64,000 bases of DNA. Origin: Piliocolobus tephrosceles (lineage: Eukaryota; Chordata; Mammalia; Primates; Cercopithecidae). The stretch lies in NCBI RefSeq assembly GCF_002776525.5, contig NC_045441.1, positions 129,933,402-129,997,401 of the forward strand. The letters are read 5' to 3'. The translations under genes were made by a program, and so were the position numbers. Shown piece after piece: positions 13,095 to 25,892 of the stretch (its first letter is position 1; each line of letters opens with the position of its first letter). The notes below the pieces were generated by a model. The model did not search any database, was not told where the DNA came from, and saw only the letters and a list, made by a program, of their open reading frames with translations.

Positions 13095-14725
13095 CAAGCT
13101 ATCCTCTTTTGTCATTCCTTCACAGCCAAGCTTCTCAAAATTAACACTTAATCCTACCTCCTCACCTGCTGCCTTCTCCTCTTACTGGCCCTCTAAAACA
13201 ACTCTCAATGAAGTAAAGATGACATTTCAATTGCCAAAATTGATAAGTCATTTCAGTCTTTATCTCATTTGAATCTTTACGGCAACTGACACCAACTACT
13301 TCAGTGTTCTTGAAACCCCTTTTCTTCCTTTGGCTTCTGTAACACTTTTTCTAAGTTATCTGGAGCTGGACTTAGGAAGAGACAGCCCATAAAGGAGACA
13401 GTCTCTGCCTGCACCTACAACGTTAATGTTTGTCAGGGTTACATTTTCTCCCCTTTTCAATTTACATATGCTCTTTGAGTAATTTACATCCATGGCTTTA
13501 ACTGACATAAATATGCTAATTACTCCTAAACCTGTATCTCTATTCAAGGTCCTTATATCCAACTACTACTGGATTTCTAAATCTGAAAGTCCCACAGGCA
13601 TCTTAAAGTCAATATATCCCTCCAAAAAGCTAAAACTTTTGCTTCTGCAAACCTTGTTTTTCTTTGGTATTTAGCAAACGGTGCTATTTACCAGAAACTC
13701 GGTCTATAAGCTAAGTATCTATAAGCCAGAAACCTGGCATTATCCTCTACTTCTCATATTTTTCGCTCCTCTCCTCTACTACAAAACTGTATAGTGGTTA
13801 AGTATAAGAGAGAAAGGCCAGGTTTGAACCCACTTCAATAATTTATTAGCGGTGTAATCTTGGGTATGTTTCTTAACCTCTGTAAATCTTAACAGTAAAA
13901 TAAAGATAATAATGGTACATAACCTATGAGTTTTTATGAGGATGAAATAAGAAAGTCTATGTAAAGCACTTAGCATAGTACCTGATATATAAGTATTCAT
14001 AAATAGTAGCCATCTTCAACATGATTCATAAGACTCAACACTGATTCACTAATTCATAGTCTCCCTTACCACAAGACACTCTTTCACATCACCAATGCTA
14101 GTACGTGAGTTTAAATATCATTTCTTGTCTGAAATACTGCAAAAGCCACATTATTGACAGTGCTGCCTCTATGTGTTTCCCATTTCATCTATCCTCCACA
14201 CTACCATCAAAGATTTTTCTAAAATATAGAGCTGATCACTTCCTCTCACACTCAAAATTCTTCAGATTCCCTAGGACTACTTTAGATTTTAGAGTAATAC
14301 ACAAAGCCTTTCACTGTAGATTTTACCTACCTAGTTTCACCTTCCACCATTCCCCAAGCCTTCTCCTGGACTCCAAACTTCAATATCAACTAGTAAATTA
14401 CATTCCATGTAAAGGCACTTCTATGCCTTTCATTTCCTTAACAAATGACTTTCCAAATCCCCCTATGCAGTGTACTCCTACTTATTCATCATAATCTGGC
14501 TTAAATATTATTCCTTCTCTGCTCAATATTCCTAGATCCAACCAGATGGAGTTTATAACCCCCTTCTCTAAACTACCATTATATGTTTTGTAATTATCTA
14601 TTTAAATGTTTGATTCACCCATTAGCCTGTGACTTCCTTAAGGGCAAAGACCATGTGCTATCAAAAATAATTCCCAATTGCCTAACACAATGCATAGCCC
14701 ACAGTTATTAGTAAATCTTTTAAAT
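13095..14725 (+). repeat. Ancient LINE-2 block
   Basis: A long run that follows LINE-2 wording in order: CTTATATCCAACTACTACTG, AAAGTCCCACAGGCATCTTA, AGCCAGAAACCTGGCATTAT, then (after an inserted MIR) GAGCTGATCACTTCCTCTCA and AAATTCTTCAGATTCCCTAG, and a tail with GACTTCCTTAAGGGCAAAGA. A 129-residue open frame at 14105-14494 falls inside this relic and is not a gene. Confidence 0.65.
13786..14012 (+). repeat. MIR, near full length
   Basis: It begins ACTGTATAGTGGTTAAGTAT and proceeds through CAGGTTTGAACCCACTTC, GTAATCTTGGGTATGTTTC and GTAAAGCACTTAGCATAGTA, in the order of the MIR consensus. It is inserted within the LINE-2 block. Confidence 0.88.
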
Positions 14726-15546
14726 GGAATCATAAGTGATTGAGCATGGATAAAAATGCTAAAGAGTTTGCACTTTATCTTATAATCAATGGTAAGTCAC
14801 TAAAAGTTTTGGAACAAGAGAACAGATGATGCTAGAGGTGTAAAAAAAATTATTCTGACAGTTGCAGAAAGAATGGAAATGGATAGAGAAAAATCAATGG
14901 CAGAAAATCTATTTAGGAGATTAATGTAGCATATAATTCAAGTGAAAAAATATGGGCCGAAATGGCGGCGGTAATAAGTAAAAACCAGTTTGTGATGCAC
15001 ATTAAAAGGTGATACCTTTTGACTGGTTATAAGAGAGGATGAAAAGGCAAGATATAAAGATGACACTCTAAATGAAGCCCAACAGACCAGGGAACAGTGG
15101 TAACAATCAGAGAAAAAGCGAATAGTCTAAAAGGATGGTAGTTTTCAAAATAAAGAAGAAGGTTGCAATTTTGGACTGAGAACAACCCTAAACTAGACAT
15201 ATGGTTTGATTTCTTATATCACATTCTCCTTTTCCCCTTTCTTCCTTTGTTTTTAGGTCTTGCTAGATAGAGGTGAACCTTACTAATTAAGGAAAACTAA
15301 TACTAGAAAAAAGTCACTTAAAATGAATCCAATAAAAATAGAGAAAAGTTTCTTAGTAAAAAGTGGGAAGAAAGTATGATTTGCAAATTTACCTAAAATA
15401 ACAAAATAAAAATTTATAATAGTTTTTCTTTTATATTAACATTTAATAAAATTTATAGTTCCAACTATATGCTAATTTTAAAATAAAAACAGAAAAAATT
15501 TTTTGTTGGTCATAATGCCAAGCTTATGATAGCACAAATTGAAATT

Positions 15547-15839
15547 CTTTTTTTTTGAGACAGGGTCTCACTCTGTTGCTCAGGCTGGAGTGCAGGGGTG
15601 CAATCATAGCTCACTGCAGCCTTGACCTCCTGGGCTCAAGCAATCCTCCCACCTCAGCCTCCTGAGTAGCTGAGACTACAGCTGAGACCTCACCATGCAT
15701 GGCTCATTTGTTTTCTTTCTGGTAGAGATGGGGTCTCACTATGTTGCCCAGGCTGGTCTCTAACTTCTAGGTCAAGCATTCCTCCCATCTTGGCCTCCCA
15801 AAGTTTTGGGATTACAGGCATGAGCCACCATGCCTGGCC
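15547..15839 (-). repeat. AluJ, full length
   Basis: An antisense Alu of J type (GCAATCATAGCTCACTGCAG). The target-site duplication TGAAATTCTT is visible on both sides. Confidence 0.92.
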
Positions 15840-16199
15840 TGAAATTCTTAATTTCATATTCACCTCTTATAGGCACAATCATAATCATTTTTATGAAAGT
15901 TTTAAAGAACTTAATTCTGCCAAGGGTTTCTATCAGTCCTTTGATATTTAAACCATTTTCATTTGAAGATGACTTTTATAGAGATGGTATCATACGGGAA
16001 AAAAATCAGAGTGACTGTATAACTTGGTGTCAGTGAAGTATTTAATGCCACCAGAGAGAAACCAGAGGCTTTTCTGATTTGTGATTCACAAAAAGCTTAT
16101 CACTTAAAATAACTGTGATAAATGAAAAAGGGCACTTATTTCTGATCTAAGTTGTAATTAAACAGCAGAAAATCAAAGATACATACTTGATTTTTTTTA

Positions 16200-16397
<198 letters not shown>

Positions 16398-18017
16398 TCA
16401 TTGGAAGATAAGATTCAGAGTAACTATATAAAGACAACAACATTTAAAAAGGAAGATAAAAGGATTTTCTTGTTTTTATATTCTCAAAACCATTAAAGCA
16501 TTAAAAACCTAGCAGTAATGACTTTTGAAAGTATTAATTTAAAAATCCAACACTGCCAAAGCTGCTTTGCTGAAGCAGGCCCTCCAGGAACTATCACTGA
16601 TAAGAACACTGATTTTTATCCAGAAAACACTAGGGAAATTTACAAATGGCTAGAAATTACCTGTGGCCATCAACTGAAGTAGTTCAACTTTTAAAGTTAT
16701 ATAAAAATGCTCTGAGAATGACTGAATATAATTTGCCATTTTTTCCTAACTTTGTCTTGACATCTGAATTTACTAAAATGAAAATTTCACATATTAAGAA
16801 ATTATAAATATTTTGAGAATACACATGCATATTTTAGGACCTGAAGGATGTACTTGTTCCTTTACGGGAGTTGAATGAAAATCCAGAACAATATTGAAAA
16901 ATCCTTTCCAAATTCAGAAGATGGTCCTCAGAATGCCAATATCTCTCATATTCTGGATTTTTTATCATGCCCATTATTGGTAACAAAGACACAAGAGAAT
17001 CATATATTAACCATTAAAGCAAATATTTTTTAAAACTGCTATTTGGAAAACCACCAAAATATTACACTTGTATGCTATTTGGAAAACCACCAAAATATGT
17101 TACATACCTTTTTTGGTATGGTAGCGAAATAACATAATCTATGATATCTCACCCTAAAATGAACCTAGCACTCAGAGAGAATACTAAAGTTTTGAGCCTA
17201 GATTGTAAACACTTGGAAGGATCTAGCCCCTCAGAAAGGTTATCCTAGGAGTGGGGAAATGAGTGTCACTTGATAGATGAGGTAAGCTGTCTCACTTAAC
17301 TCCATCAGGACCAATGAATGGCTAATTGCCAATAAGCTCTCTTCACATATTGGTTATCATTCCACCCTATTTTATGCAAATTAATTATTATTATATATAG
17401 CATTATTTATTGGTTACTAAGACACAGCTAGAAGGACAATGTTGAGGGAATAAAAAGACACTTTCATGAGACGTGAGGAATGGGAAAAAATATATAGTAG
17501 GAAAGGAATGGATAAAGGTTTGAAGAGCAAAGGAAGCCTAACAGTGAAAGTCAGCCTCTGAATAAAACATGTCAGAACCTGAACCACACCAGTTCACAAT
17601 TTTACTTCTTTGAAGCACATTATTAAAGACAGGGAAAGAAGTTTTGACTTCATGTGTTTATATTAACGAAATGAATCCACTAGTATTTTATATATTATTT
17701 GATATGCAAATAATAAAATACTAGGTACTTAAAAAAAAATTGGTATTGGCCCAATGAGAATTATAGGTAAGAAAAAGCCTTTAGGAAAACGAGCATGTTC
17801 CACCTAGGTCCTTTTTCTTTTTTCTGATTATTGAGAAATTTTTGGTTTGTGACAGAGCTGTCTTTATTTTTGCTTTAGGCAGCCAAATATATGTCCATAG
17901 CTAGAAAATTTTAGGAGCAGGGAAAGGAATGCAAAAATGACATTAGTCAAAAAATTTTTAGAAAGGGTACTAACTGTCCAGACAACTATTTACAGGCTGA
18001 TTTAAAGTCTCAAGGCA

Positions 18018-18312
18018 GGCCAGGTGCGGTGTCTCATGCCTGTAATCCCAGCATTTTTGGAGGCCGAAGCAGGTGGATAAGGAGTTAAAGACCAACCTGG
18101 CCAACATGGTGAAACCCCATCTCTACCAAAAATATAAAAATTAGCTGGGTGTAGTGTTGAGGGCCTGTAATCCCAGCTACTCAGAAGGCTGAGGCACAAG
18201 AATCAATTGAACCTGGGAGGCAGAGAATGCAGTGAGCCAAGATCACGTCTCTGCACTCGCCTGGGTGACAAAGTGAGATTCCATCTTAAAAAAAAAAAAA
18301 ACCCAAAAAAAC
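18018..18312 (+). repeat. Alu, full length
   Basis: A sense Alu starting GGCCAGGTGCGGTGTCTCAT and ending in an A-rich tail near 18312. Confidence 0.9.
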
Positions 18313-20237
18313 AAAACCAAGGCTTAAAATTGGGAAAAGTATGAATTAACTAGAATTTTATATGATAGTCTATTGTAATAATTGATCTGGTATAGGCAGA
18401 GATGGCAGTAAGTCACTTCTGAAACTCACCAAGTTAGGAATATGACAAACATGTAGTAGATAACAAATCAGAAATAACTATGCAAAGGACATTGGTCCAG
18501 AAGAAAAACAAAAACTAGATTTAATCTAAGAGACTTCACTATCATATTTAATAATGCATATATTAGAAAATGATGACATCTGCATATTATACAAAATCAG
18601 AGAAACTCAATTTGGTAGTTGGTATCTAATAGTTATGCCTTGGTCCACTAAGTCAACTTCTCTAGCTTTGAGGGCAAGTACAGGGGAACACTTGAAGTGA
18701 TCATACTCTGATGTCACTGAATATCTGAGCCATGTCCTAATTCTATGCTTAACGAAAACAGTCTTCTGATTATAATTTGATTTCCCATAAATCTCTTCCA
18801 AAAGAAGAGTGAGTGTTGGTGCACACAATACAGGAAGTCTAATTTACATAACATGTATATTTTTCACTGATAAATATTACCTGGTATCCTGATTCAATTT
18901 TTTTTCTGATTTTGGTTAATATAAACCAGTATAACTCCTAATCTCATCATTTCTGGGAATCAATAAAATTACATTACCATACTGGGAAATCTTTCCACTA
19001 ACCAAGGTAACTTATACCCTATGAAGTATCTTGGCAGTCAGCAAACTGGCTTTCTCCCAATGATACCTGTACCTATCTTGCAGTACCAAATTAAAGATAG
19101 TACCAAATTAAAGCAGTACCAAATTAAGGATAACGGGAATTTTAATTCAAATACCCTTCAGCAAATTACTAGCTAGTTTAGATCTCATTCTTAATCTAGA
19201 ACATTAAAAAGTTTTGAAAACTTTGGTTTGGCGATATGTACATTTTAAATGTTGATCTCCTATAAATTTATACATTCTACAGCATTTTTAAAAAGTAGAA
19301 AAGGAGGTATCTCTCACTTTGTACTCAAAACTGGGCAATGTATCGCTTCTCCAGTATTTCTTGATTACATCCATTATTACACTTGTTTCATGACCATTAT
19401 TACTGTTATCAGGACTAGTAACAAACTGCAAAAGAGTTTTGATACTGAACAAGATTGCCTTCTATCTTTAACAGAGACAACCATATAGAGTTATGTCATA
19501 AAAACATCAGAAAAATGATTATAGACAAGTTTGAACATCTTTCTTATCATTTGCTCAAGATCAGAATCTATTTCAGTTCAGTTACCAATAAAATACTCAT
19601 AGCACAGGCAAATGGTTTCTTAATTTTAAGATAGCATTCCTTCACTGGAAGGCAAATGTCCTGGATCATTACTATTATAAACCTTCAGAGAGGCCAAGCT
19701 AATTTCATTATGGTGTTTTGTGACTGCTCACAGAACTGGGACCTGGCATTAGAAAGGCATCGTGGTCTATAGAATCTGTCAGGAGAAAATGTTATAACCA
19801 AAAGATTAATTAAAAACCAACCAAACAGTAAGAACATTTTGATTTGACCATCTAAAAAACACACAGCTGCACACAAGTAATGATAGAGCCAACAAGAATA
19901 AAATGACTCCACTAGAGTAGATAACTGCTACAACCTGACAAGAGAACACAATGACTGCATTTTCCAGTGTTCCAAATAGGTAAGTATACCTACTGCTTAA
20001 CACAAAATTCTTTTGCAAAATTTTCTAACCTATGAGATCACCAGAAAGGCTGGTTTTGTAAAAATTACAAAGTTGTACTGAAAATGTCAACTGATTTTGA
20101 AAAGATTTCTCTAGGTAGAAATCTAAAGAAATAGCATTACATTGTGAAGAGTGGGAGGAAGTAGGGTTAAAAATGACAATAAATATTTCTAACCGTAACA
20201 TCTTAAGAATATTCTAGAACAGAAAGCTGTATGGGAA

Positions 20238-20535
20238 CCTTTTTTTTTTTTGAGGCGGAGTGTCGCTCTATCGCCCAGGCTGGAATGCAGCGGCGCGATC
20301 TCGGCTTGCTGCAAGCTCCGCCTCCTGGATTCACATCATTCTCCTGCCTCAGCCTCTGGAGCAGCTGGGACTATAGGCGCCCACCACCACGCCCGGCTAT
20401 TTTTGTTTTTGTATTTTTAGTACAGACGGGGGTTTCACCGTGTTAGCCAGGATGGTCTTGATCTCCTGACCTCGTGATCTGCCCGCCTTGGCCTCCCAAA
20501 GTGCTGGGATTACAGGCGGGAGCCACCGCGCCTGG

Positions 20536-20566
<31 letters not shown>
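20238..20566 (-). repeat. AluY plus 29-nt poly-T run
   Basis: An antisense young Alu (CAAGCTCCGCCTCC, GTTAGCCAGGATGGTC) that ends CGCGCCTGGC at about 20536. Directly after it comes a pure T run to 20566, which an antisense Alu should not have on this side. It may be the tail of another insertion. Confidence 0.88.
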
Positions 20567-20569
<3 letters not shown>

Positions 20570-20654
20570 CATTTGCTTCCAGATGCAGCCTAAATAACGC
20601 TGCCCCAAATTCAATGTGAAAGAGTACACAGACCTGTGTCAGAAATGTTCCAAA

Positions 20655-20741
20655 GCTAGTTAGGTGCGCTGTCTCACACCTGTAATTCTAGCATTTTGGG
20701 AGGCTGAGGCAGGAAGATCACCTGAGGCCAGGAGTTTGAGA
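20655..20741 (+). repeat. Alu left-arm fragment
   Basis: Sense Alu wording from GCTAGTTAGGTGCGCTGTCT to GGCCAGGAGTTTGAG. Only the first 85 or so bases are present. Confidence 0.8.
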
Positions 20742-20846
20742 AATGTTGCAAAGTAAACTGATACCCACTTAACTCATCTTTATTGTGTCTTCCTTTTTAT
20801 TTCCTGCTATGAAGCTTAAATATACGATGCCTTGGCATTATTTTTC

Positions 20847-21141
20847 TTTTTTTGAGATGGACTCTCGCCCTGTCACCCAGGCTGGAGTTCAATGGTGTGA
20901 TCTCGGCTCACTGCAACCTCCACCTCCCAGGTTCAAGTGATTCTCCTGCCTCAGCCTCCTGAGTGGCTGGGATTACAGGTGTGTGCCATCATGCCCAGCT
21001 AATTTTTTTTTTTTTGTATCTTTAGTAGAGACAGGGTTTCACCATGTTGGCCAGGCTGGTCTAAAACTCCTGACCTCGTGATCTGCCCGCCTCAGCCTCC
21101 CAAAGTGCTGGGATTACATGCATGAACCACTGTGCCCGGCT
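20847..21141 (-). repeat. Alu, full length
   Basis: An antisense Alu from CTTTTTTTGAGATGGACTCT to TGTGCCCGGC. Confidence 0.92.
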
Positions 21142-21159
21142 GCCTTTGCATTGTTTTTA

Positions 21160-21690
21160 AAGTCACTTCTCAGCTTTATCCTCCACAACTGATTAATAAT
21201 ACTATTAATTTTTTTCTTTTATGCTTTATGAATATCTATCCCTTTTCCACACTTCTAGCACCTGAACTTGTCTTCATTGCCTCTCTCAGTCTTCACTACC
21301 AACAATATCCTAGGTTGGCCTTCCTCACCCTAAATTTTCTGTCAATCCATCTGTATTTCACTGCTAATTGATTTTTTCTTTAAAGCCATTTTCATCAAGT
21401 TAGTAATCTGCTTAAAGACCTGTAAGTCTAAATTCTGGCCTCAATTCCAAGACTCTCCATGATCTGGTTTTACACATGGTACTTAAGTTAGATAAACTTT
21501 TCTTCACTAGCTCCTAAACCTAACATCCTCATTCCCTTTATATCTGTTGTTTTTCCATTCCCCTCTCACCATGCTTCTATTCCCTAGGCCCATTCAGACT
21601 GTAGTAATTCTTTAAAGTCTAGCTCAAATCCCACCTTCTTCATTAAGTTTTCCTGAGCACTCTCTTTTTCTCACTATTCTTCCTTCTGTA
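21160..21690 (+). repeat. Ancient LINE-2-like stretch
   Basis: Degenerate wording such as CAAGACTCTCCATGATCTGG, then CTTTAAAGTCTAGCTCAAAT and CCCACCTTCTTCATTAAG, resembles the LINE-2 3' region. The assignment rests on these words only. Confidence 0.45.
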
Positions 21691-21913
21691 AACATGAAAA
21701 CATTTATGTCCTCATCACATAGTTTAATATACTCCATCATAAATTGTAGATTATAATTATATACTATTTTTACATTGTTTGCCATCGTCTCATATATCAA
21801 TGCTTCTTCATAAGTAGAAGTCATATACCTATGACTTCCATACAAAGGTATAGACTTTATTCTATACCTAATAAAAGATGAACTCAAGTTGTAGACTCAA
21901 AATGATCTGTTGC

Positions 21914-22353
21914 ATGGTTTTTGCAGGACTGGTTCTGAAATAGTCTATGTCAGCTTTAATCCCATTTATTTGTACCAAATGCATGTAAATATCTGACTGG
22001 TGTGATAAAATAAATTATTTGGGGGAAAAATCCTTAATTTAACCATTTAAATTTTGGAAATGTTTCTAATTAACCAAGAGATCCAAAAGAAAGCAGTTCA
22101 AGAAGTATGTCACTGAAGAGCAGAAGTCAAATCATACCCAATATTGATTTTTTCAGGACTGATTCTGAAGTAGTCTATTTCAGCTTTAATCCCATTTATT
22201 TGTACCAAATGCATGTAAATATCTGAGTGGTATGATAAGTTATTCGGTTTAACCATTTAAATGTTGGAAAGGTTTCTAATTAAACAGGAGATCCAAAAGG
22301 AAGTGGTTCAAATAGCATGTCGCCGAAGAGCAGAAGTCAAATCATACCCAATA
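21914..22353. repeat. Tandem duplication that copies the exon 7 donor
   Basis: Two adjacent units in direct orientation, 21914-22143 and 22144-22353. Shared landmarks are GCAGGACTGGTTCTGAAATA versus TCAGGACTGATTCTGAAGTA at the start, CATTTATTTGTACCAAATGC in both, and CAGAAGTCAAATCATACCCA at the end of both. The left unit has about 20 extra bases near 22020. The units differ at roughly one site in ten. The right unit contains the last six bases of exon 7 and its donor; the left unit is a copy inside the intron. Confidence 0.93.
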
Positions 22354-22467
22354 GAGTCTGAGGTGGGTGCGGAAGGGGATGATCCAGATGTTAGGGCAGT
22401 CTCTGCTAAGGAGGCCTCTTCCTGTGGTATTGGGTGGTGTTCAAAGAACTTGGAGACAAACAGCAAA
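22348..22467 (-). CDS. BRAF: BRAF exon 7
   Basis: This 120-nt exon encodes residues 287-327: LLFVSKFFEHHPIPQEEAS, LAETALTSGSSPSAPTSDSI and G. It is the linker between the cysteine-rich domain and the 14-3-3 region. The acceptor reads CCTCACAG/TTTGCTG and the donor ATTGG/GTATGA, a weak donor. The first base completes Asp287 and two bases are left for Gly327. Codon 322 is ACC (Thr), where I remember Ala in human BRAF. The last six bases and the donor are part of a tandem duplication, so an identical decoy donor lies 210 nt downstream in the intron. Confidence 0.97.
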
Positions 22468-23406
22468 CTGTGAGGCAAAACAAAACAAACCTAACTTGTG
22501 TAAAACCCAGAAGATTCGTAGACCAAAATACACAGTTAACAAAAAAACCTGAGATCAAATTCTATTCTCAGAAAAAACTGTTAAAATTCAATTAGTTGTA
22601 TTTTTGTCTAAAGGCTTTTTTTTTTAAAAAAAATTATACTGTGCTTTCAAAGGCATGCTTATAACCAAAAGCTAATCATTCTATTCAGCAAATTTCTACA
22701 TACTACAAGATGAAAATCAAGCTTTATGGTTAAAGAATCATGCTTTATGGTTAAAGAAGAAGTATCTACTGTAAATTAGGTGACATTAAATTTACTTAAA
22801 GTACAGAGTTAAGTTTTATTTGCTCAGGTGATCAAGAAAAAGAAGACTTTAACAGCAGCAGCAACAATGATACAAAAAGAGATAATAGACTCAGTCTAAT
22901 CTATTAGAAAAACTGGCATACAGCAAAGAGAAATTTTAGAAAGAGATATGTACTGGATACAAAAATTTTACATCTTACTCAAATAAACTGGGGGAAGGGA
23001 GTTGAATGCGGATGAATGAGAGAGAGGAAGAATATAAACGTAATTTACAAAATAGTTAACAGAATCAGACCACCTGATCTGTGGTACAAAATCATAATGC
23101 TTAATTGAAACAACTCTCCCTCTCCTCCTAGAAACTATCCAAAAATGGTTTCTATGAGTTAGGGGTCTTGATTAATTAAACAATAATATAAAATATAAAT
23201 TAACTGTATAAGCTGAACCAGAATTACAATTTTGGAGAGAAATACTGGCTATTCTACATATTATTCTCTAACTACACTTAAAAAAAAATTCTCTGTAACA
23301 ACTGTACGGAAGAAAAAACCCTCACAGACTTCAAACGTCATAGCTTCACGTTAAGAAAATTTAAGTGTAAAATGGTAGGTAGAAGAGATATTTTTGGATT
23401 ACTTAC
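22468..23406 (-). other. BRAF: BRAF intron 6
   Basis: A short AT-rich intron without an Alu or a LINE that I can recognise. It has a 17-nt direct repeat GCTTTATGGTTAAAGAA (22721-22737 and 22742-22758). Confidence 0.9.
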
Positions 23407-23555
23407 TCAAGTTGGTCATAATTAACACACATCAGTGGAACCTCTGTACTACAACGCTGGTGAAATTTATAACCACATGTTTGACAGCGGAAACCCTGGA
23501 AAAGCAGCTTTCGACAAAAGTCACAAAATGCTAAGGTGAAAAATGTTTTTCGTAC
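23407..23555 (-). CDS. BRAF: BRAF exon 6 (cysteine-rich domain)
   Basis: This 149-nt exon encodes residues 238-287: VRKTFFTLAFCDFCRKLLF, QGFRCQTCGYKFHQRCSTEV and PLMCVNYDQL. It holds almost all of the zinc-binding C1-type domain: Cys248, Cys251, Cys261, Cys264, His269, Cys272 and Cys280 are all present, and His235, the remaining ligand, sits in exon 5. This domain binds phosphatidylserine at the membrane and packs against 14-3-3 in the autoinhibited complex. The acceptor reads TTGCAG/GTACGA and the donor CTTGA/GTAAGT. The exon starts in phase 0 and ends two bases into codon 287. Human germline changes at Thr241, Thr244 and Gln257 cause cardiofaciocutaneous syndrome; the residues here are the normal ones. 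Confidence 0.98.
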
Positions 23556-24130
23556 CTGCAAGGTAAAAAATCATACAGATTTCAAAAACTCACAAGAAAA
23601 CTTTCTAGAAACTGATATATCTACTTTCTTGTTTAAAATAAAACTGTAATATATTTATATCATGAAATTCACACACTAAAGTACTATTACAAAATGAAAA
23701 CCAGGGGTTCAAGATAGTAGATGGACTACACATATTTATTTCCCATCCCAGTATCTAACTTAAAAACTCAGAAGTTAAAAAATGAGAAATGAGTAAAAGG
23801 CTGGCAACTGATTTCAAGCTTGACAACATAAAAGTAAAAGTAGAGATGAAAAGGAGGAGGAAACAGAGGTGAAAAGAAGAAGGGTATACTTTACTTATCA
23901 TACAAAGAGGGAGGTTAAGAAATGCTGACTGGTGTTGATGGAACAAGAAAGGTGTATATTAAAGTTACAAAGGCATCCAATAGAAGAACCAAAAAACTAC
24001 TACTAATAAAAACATTGGGGGAGAGGAGGAAGAGGAAGAACTAAAAATGAGCTAATTCCTTATAGGATCAGTAATCAGTATATGATATCTAAAGTTAATA
24101 AAGCAAGAAATTATGGCTAAAAGATAATTA

Positions 24131-25243
24131 CAGTCATGTGCCACATGACACTTCAGTTAATCATGGACTTCATACCACAGTAGTCCCACAAGACTACAAT
24201 GGAGTTGAATTAATTCCTATTGCCTAGTGACACCTTGAAGATCCTGACCCCGTGCAGATCAAGGCTAATGTGTATGTTTGTGGCTTCTTCTTTTTTTTTT
24301 TTGAGACAGAGTCTGGCTCTGTTGCCCAGGCTGGAGTGCCATGGCACAATCTTGGCTCACTGCAACCTCCACCTCTTGGGTTCAAGTGATTCTCCTGCCT
24401 CAGCCTCCCGAGTAGCTGGGACCACAGGCACGTGCCACCACGCCTGGCTAATTCCCCCCCCCCCCTTTTTTTTTAAGTAGAGAAAGGGTTTCACGAAGTT
24501 GGCCAAGCTGGTCTCAAACTCCTGACCTCAGGTGATACGTCTGCCTAGGCCTCCCAAAGTGCTGGGATTATGAACATAAGCCACCGTGTGTAGGTTGTGT
24601 CTCCATTTTTAACAGAAAAGTTTAAAAAGTAAAAAAGAAAAATTAAAAATTTTAAAAAGAGAAGAAAGCTTATAGAACAAGCACATAAGGAAAATATTTT
24701 TGTATCACTATATAATGTTTTTTAAATTTTTTGAAATTGTTATTTCAAAAGAGTCAAAAAGTTAAAATTAAATCTTAGTTTACTGTACATTTTTTACTTT
24801 ATAAACTTATTAAAAAGAAAAATTTTTTTAACTGTAGTGTAGTCTAAGTGTACAATGTTTATCATAAAGTCTACAGTAACAGATAGTCATGTCCTACGCC
24901 TTCACATTCACTCACCACTCACTCACCAGAGCAATTTCCAGTCCTAAAAGCTCTGTTCATGGTAGGTATCCTACACAGATACACCATTTTTTATCTTTTA
25001 TACTGTATTTTTACTGTACCTTTTCTATATTTAGATACACAAACTTGCCATTGTGTTAAGATTACCTACAGCATTCAGTACAGTAACGTTCTGTACCGGT
25101 TATTAACCTAGAAGCAACAGGCTCTACCATATTGCCTAGTTGCAGAGTTAGGCTATACTATGTAGGCTTGTGTAAGTGCGTAACAAAATCACCATTGATG
25201 CATTTCTCAGAACATATCCCAGTCGTTAGGCAATGTGTAACTG
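24131..25243 (+). mobile_element. Tigger-family DNA transposon (Tigger3-like), internally deleted
   Basis: It begins CAGTCATGTGCCACATGACA and ends CAATGTGTAACTG, inverted ends bordered by TA on both sides, as expected for a Tc1/mariner-Tigger element. Inside are GATCCTGACCCCGTGCAGAT, then TCCTACGCCTTCACATTCAC and TCACTCACCACTCACTCACC, as in Tigger consensus sequences. The transposase region is mostly deleted. An antisense Alu (24289-24593) inserted into it. Confidence 0.85.
24289..24593 (-). repeat. Alu inside Tigger
   Basis: An antisense Alu with a run of nine to ten C followed by T at 24455-24472, in place of the usual TTTTTGTATTTTT linker. Its left end carries a T-run, and its right end returns to Tigger wording. 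Confidence 0.9.
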
Positions 25244-25892
25244 TATTTATTAAGATGAAAATAACCACCAAAGAGCTTAAAACAAAAACCATTAAAAATT
25301 AACAGTGATTTCCTCTAGAGTGGAATTGGGGGTGGGAGGGAGAGACTATAATCTACATAATAGCTAAAACAAAAACAAAACAGCTGACAGAATCAGAATC
25401 CCCGATCTACAGTCCAAAAACATAATGGTTAACTTTGGATAAAAATGTAAAAACAATTATTTATAAAAGATGAAACTAGTAAGCAATCATATGAAAATCG
25501 AAACAGCTCTTCCTAATCTTACTAAAAAAAATAAGGAACAGAAAAATCACCTAAAAGACAATAAGATCTATTTTTTCTAACACATGAGCAATTTCATTAG
25601 AACGTTTGGGCTTCATAAACTTATTTGTGAACACTTCTCTAGGTGAAACTTAGAAGGCAACATGTAAGAATTCCATGTTAAAGGCAAATGATGTAGAACA
25701 TCAGTCACATAACAGAACTGCACTAGGGAGAATCTATTCTCCTAAAGCCAAAAATTGCTTAAAATATATTTATTTAGTGTATATAATAATAAGAAAACGT
25801 TTAAGAATAAATATCAAAACGTTAACAGTGGCTATTTCAGAGTGGCGAGAGCATGGGTGCCTTCTATTTCATTATTTATTCTTTGCTCTATA

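Noticed and set aside
14105..14494. 129-residue open frame on the plus strand
   Set aside because: It lies inside a decayed LINE-2 block, has no splice or promoter context, and its protein matches no family that I know.
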